Shown here piece after piece: positions 60,561 through 64,000 of a DNA stretch of 64,000 nt. Below the pieces are notes generated by a model, which searched no databases, was not told the origin of the DNA, and worked only from the letters and a program-made list of their open reading frames with translations. The stretch's first letter is position 1, and every line of letters starts with the position of its first letter. Location of the stretch: assembly GCA_029339505.1 (NCBI GenBank), contig JAQISU010000096.1, forward strand, positions 7,824,001 to 7,888,000, read 5' to 3'. The position numbers and the translations under genes are program-made. The DNA comes from Unio delphinus (Eukaryota > Mollusca > Bivalvia > Unionida > Unionidae).

Positions 60561-63064
60561 TGTATGGTTCTAAAGCTAGTTGAATCCGCTTATGTAAAAT
60601 GATAAATCATTTTAAATATTTTTAATGCCAAAATTCAAGTTTGAAAGATTTGTAAATGTCCATGACATTTATAGAAATTAATGACCCTCAACTGCCAGAG
60701 CTCCTGACTTGCTTTCTGGAGTAATACTTTATCAAGCATTATTAGCATTCAATTAAATTTGGCATGTAGCTTCATTATGATATCTTGAAGGAGTTCAAGC
60801 ATTTCACAACAGTTATAGGAGCTGTACACCACCCCCCACCCCCCCCCCGGTCTGTCCTCCTAACTGCTTTCTACAACCCCTTTTTACTAAAGTTTGATTT
60901 GAACCAAATTTTATCAGCAGCTTTATACTGATGAGACATTAAATGAATCTGAAATTAAGCATTCCATATCGTTTTCATTATTATTGCCCTTGAATACCGG
61001 TTCTAACTCCAGTTTCTATTGCACAAGATAACCAAGTTGTGTTGGATTGCAACAGAATTTGGGTATGCAGCTTCATATTTGCAAATCCTTGAACAAATTG
61101 GGTTCCAGCTTTGCAACATCATTTAGAGGAGTAGTAATCTGTGAATGTTTCCTATGAATTCCTACTATGTAACAGTTTACAATGTTCCTATGCTACTAGG
61201 TTTAATTAGGTGTAGTGTTTGGTTTTGTTAGTATTATCAATGCCCCAAAGCCTGATAAAAGATGGCAGTCATTTAAAAAAGAAAGGTACAATAACATTGG
61301 TGCCAGGTAATAAAAGCATGATAATGACACGTCATTCTTAATCAGTAAATATAAAAGACATGATAATTACACCTCAAGGATGAAAAGAAATGCTGTCTTG
61401 TACGTTTTTTGACTAAGTAATTTAGTACTATCTTTTAGATATCATTTTATATCTGTATATGTTGAATGAGTCCAGCCTGAAGTTAATTCTGGTTCATTTT
61501 GAATTTTGACATTAGAAAACATCTAAAATTTACATCATACAGAGAGAAAAAAAATCTCTTAAGACACAAAGCTAGAAAAATGCTAGGAATGGAGTGTATT
61601 CACACAAATTATATGAAATACATTTATTTTCTGCAATAGATTTATCATGCAATGTGTAATTGTTTCCACAGATCATGTTTCAAACTCTTTTTAAAGGTCA
61701 AATTTAGTGAACAAACATGCCATTACCAGTGATAGCAACGTTACTGCTATTACCCCCTGCTTTGGTGCGCAATATGTTACATCTTCTTGGGCATGGTAAT
61801 GAAAAAGTTGATTTCTTGGATTATGTGAAATGTTACAGTGACATATGTGATACCAACAGCTGATGATATTTTTTATGAAATTATTGATTGCTTGGAATCG
61901 ACTCATATTCTGCTACTGGAGTGATGACAATGACCATAATTCTGTACCAGCTATTCTACGTGTAGACAGTGAGGTTCTAGTTAGCATGTCGAACATTAGA
62001 CTAATTACAAGCTCAGTGTGACACACGATATCCTTTATAAGCATTTGCATGTCACTGAAAAATGTATCGGTAAAAAATGACTGCACAATTTCTCTTATTC
62101 GCATAAATATGATTAATTTACTAGTAAAGTTATTGATCAAAGACAATTTTTTATTAACAGCTTCACCAGCTGGTGCATGTCCATGTACATTGAAGCTTAG
62201 TAATATATGATTTTAACAAATATTTTCATGACAACATAGCTATGCAAATGTATGTTGTTTGAAAATTGTATTACTATGACATACGAATTCCGACAGTAAT
62301 CATGCAATTATAGTGTTTACTACAAGTATGTCCAACATGGACAAGTAAATAAACATTAAAATATATAAAATTATGCCATTGCAGAGCAGGTGAGACAATG
62401 TTCTGTAGAATTCTTGTTTAATATTTTAGCACAGTTATCTTCAAAAGACATTTCAACAATAATTTTACCCAGCAAATTATGATGTTTCATTTTCAAAGGA
62501 GAGTGCTCAAAGGACAAACATTTTAACATAAAAAGCAATATACAAAAACAGTTTCACATTCAGTGGCTAACAACTAGGTGATAACATAAAATTTATATGA
62601 TCTCCATTGCAATGCACATACACCATGTTAATATTAATGAAAAGGCAGCAGAAAACATTCAAAAAGATATGTGATGAACTGTGTAAAAATAAGCTTTATG
62701 CATCTTCAAAAACATTTTTTGGTGTCTTTGCTTGTTTGTAAGATGTCAGTCTTGCCATGTATTATTGGCAAATTGATATTGGTCGAGTTTGTTGTTTCAA
62801 AAACAGCAGCAAGTTTGTTGGTCAGTGAGACAGTACATGAGCAAGTTTCTTATTTGGATATGTTGCATCGTAGTCAAGCCCTCTCACATTCCTAGTGATC
62901 TTCACATGGATCAGTACTCAAATGTTTGTGTCAGTAAATGGCTTAAGTAAATTTATACCACCAGATTCTAGGGATATATTATTTCTGTCTTGAGCAATGT
63001 GAAATTGTGTTCTGTGTCTCTTAAATATACTAAGCATCGGGTCCTATCCAGGCATGGCAAAATT
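60561..63064. other. Gene-poor DNA
   Basis: A C-run is present near 60830-60850. No gene is recognised. If the minus-strand exon at 63065-63184 is real, the stretch below it could be its 3' UTR. Confidence 0.4.
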
Positions 63065-63184
63065 TCATATCCAACCTCCACACCTGATCTTGCTTGGTAG
63101 GTATACATCACATAGAAATGATGAGGAAATAGAGTCCAGACTTTGAATTTCTGCTTTTTTCTGGGTTTTCAGCAATTCTTCAAT
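63065..63184 (-). CDS. Possible terminal exon of an unidentified minus-strand gene
   Basis: Reading leftwards, TTTTTTAG at 63192-63185 is a plausible acceptor. It is followed by 39 codons, IEELLKTQKKAEIQSLD... ending CGGWI, then TGA at 63067-63065. The first half looks like coiled coil. A second open frame overlaps it (about 63169-62968, ending in a stop at 62970-62968) and would have RSGVEVGYEIL, so which frame is real is unclear. No other exon of the gene lies in the window. I do not recognise the product. Confidence 0.25.
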   Translation of the reverse strand: MEELLKTQKKAEIQSLDSISSSFLCDVYLPSKIRCGGWI

Positions 63185-63192
63185 CTAAAAAA

Positions 63193-64000
63193 TGAAAGGA
63201 AGTATAGTGAGTGTGTTGCACCGTGCTGATCATAAAATTCAATACTATATATTCATTTATTTTCATGGATGTCAACTGTTGTGCTTTTGAGAAAGAAAAT
63301 ATGACATTTTGTCAGTACTTAAATTTTGAGGACTTGGGTTTGTGTTGTCAAATATGTTTGCCTTGACGGGTCATTTGTTTTTAATCACATGGCCTGTGGA
63401 AACCACAAAAGCTATGGAAGTTGATACCCCCTCCCCTATCACAAAAGTGAATCTCAAGAAATTAGCTGAAAAGCCTATAGAACAAATCTTCAGTTAAAAC
63501 TTGTACATAAAATAACTGAAAAATGGATGTACTAAGCTATAGTATAGGCATTTTATTTGTTTATATTTTTTTTATTGTTCTTTGTAATAATAATAGAAAC
63601 TATATTTTCAGTTGGTAACACATTCATTTACAAATAAGAACCAATATATCTCAAAAACCTCTGTTCATACACAATACATTACCAACTATTCAAGTAACTG
63701 CTAAATCAAAGCACATGTGAAAAACATGAGGTGTGTGCGCACTATAATAAGTGCGCTATATTATCCATGATATCTTTGATCTAATACACTTATTAAAGAA
63801 GGAAGAACTATCTGAGACTGATTTAATATTACTTGGGGCTTAATTATTATCGTGAGGAAAGTTCTTTCATACATAGCATGTGAAAACTGAAAACTGTTTG
63901 AACAGCTCCTTTTTTGCCCCATGGGTACTTAGAAATTTTGACCTGTTAATGAAAATAATCAGGTAAATGTGGGAAGGGGCAACTTGTACATCATTTTCAA
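63193..64000. other. Unannotated end of window
   Basis: No feature is recognised. It would be an intron if the minus-strand exon is genuine. Confidence 0.35.

Overview
The window looks like animal nuclear DNA, most likely from a mollusc and quite possibly a bivalve. It has spliced genes with GT-AG introns, a low gene density and very many long (TA)n, trinucleotide and (CA)n arrays. It carries non-LTR retrotransposons, DNA-transposon remnants, and tRNA-headed SINEs whose central block resembles the Meta-domain SINEs known from bivalves. Species was not determined, and that SINE match was made by eye.

Two conserved genes can be reconstructed exon by exon, both on the + strand. ELOF1 (Elf1-type transcription elongation factor, 83 aa) has coding exons 9939-10054, 15347-15417 and 15758-15822. 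EIF2S1 (translation initiation factor eIF2 alpha, 328 aa) has coding exons 42256-42493, 47054-47133, 48465-48613, 51676-51782, 53486-53583, 54719-54862 and 56629-56799, with a polyadenylation signal at 57415. The two are housekeeping genes about 26 kb apart, and nothing suggests they are co-regulated. A possible terminal exon of a minus-strand gene lies near 63.1 kb.

Layout. 0-4.6 kb: a broken L1/Tx1-like LINE. 4.5-7.5 kb: microsatellites in AT-rich DNA. 7.5-8.6 kb: a two-subunit minisatellite. 8.6-16.3 kb: ELOF1, whose 5.3-kb intron holds an antisense, decayed transposase-like gene that is itself interrupted by a dispersed repeat. 16.9-19.2 kb: a decayed Ty3/Gypsy reverse-transcriptase relic, a tRNA-derived SINE and a 17-unit 42-bp minisatellite. 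21.1-24.4 kb: a nearly full-length but broken RTE-like LINE on the minus strand. 24.5-42 kb: gene-poor DNA with long (TA)n arrays, a pogo-like DNA transposon, hAT-like MITEs, a second RTE fragment, and relics resembling the packaging ATPase and a capsid protein of Maverick/Polinton (adintovirus-like) elements. 42.2-57.4 kb: EIF2S1, with introns full of MITEs, foldbacks and SINEs. 57.4-64 kb: an L2/CR1-like LINE tail, ~135-bp repeat monomers and otherwise featureless DNA.

The most notable observation is a perfect 60-bp tandem duplication across the first coding-exon/intron boundary of EIF2S1. It doubles the splice donor. Use of the second donor would insert exactly 20 in-frame residues next to the KGYID kinase-docking motif of eIF2 alpha.
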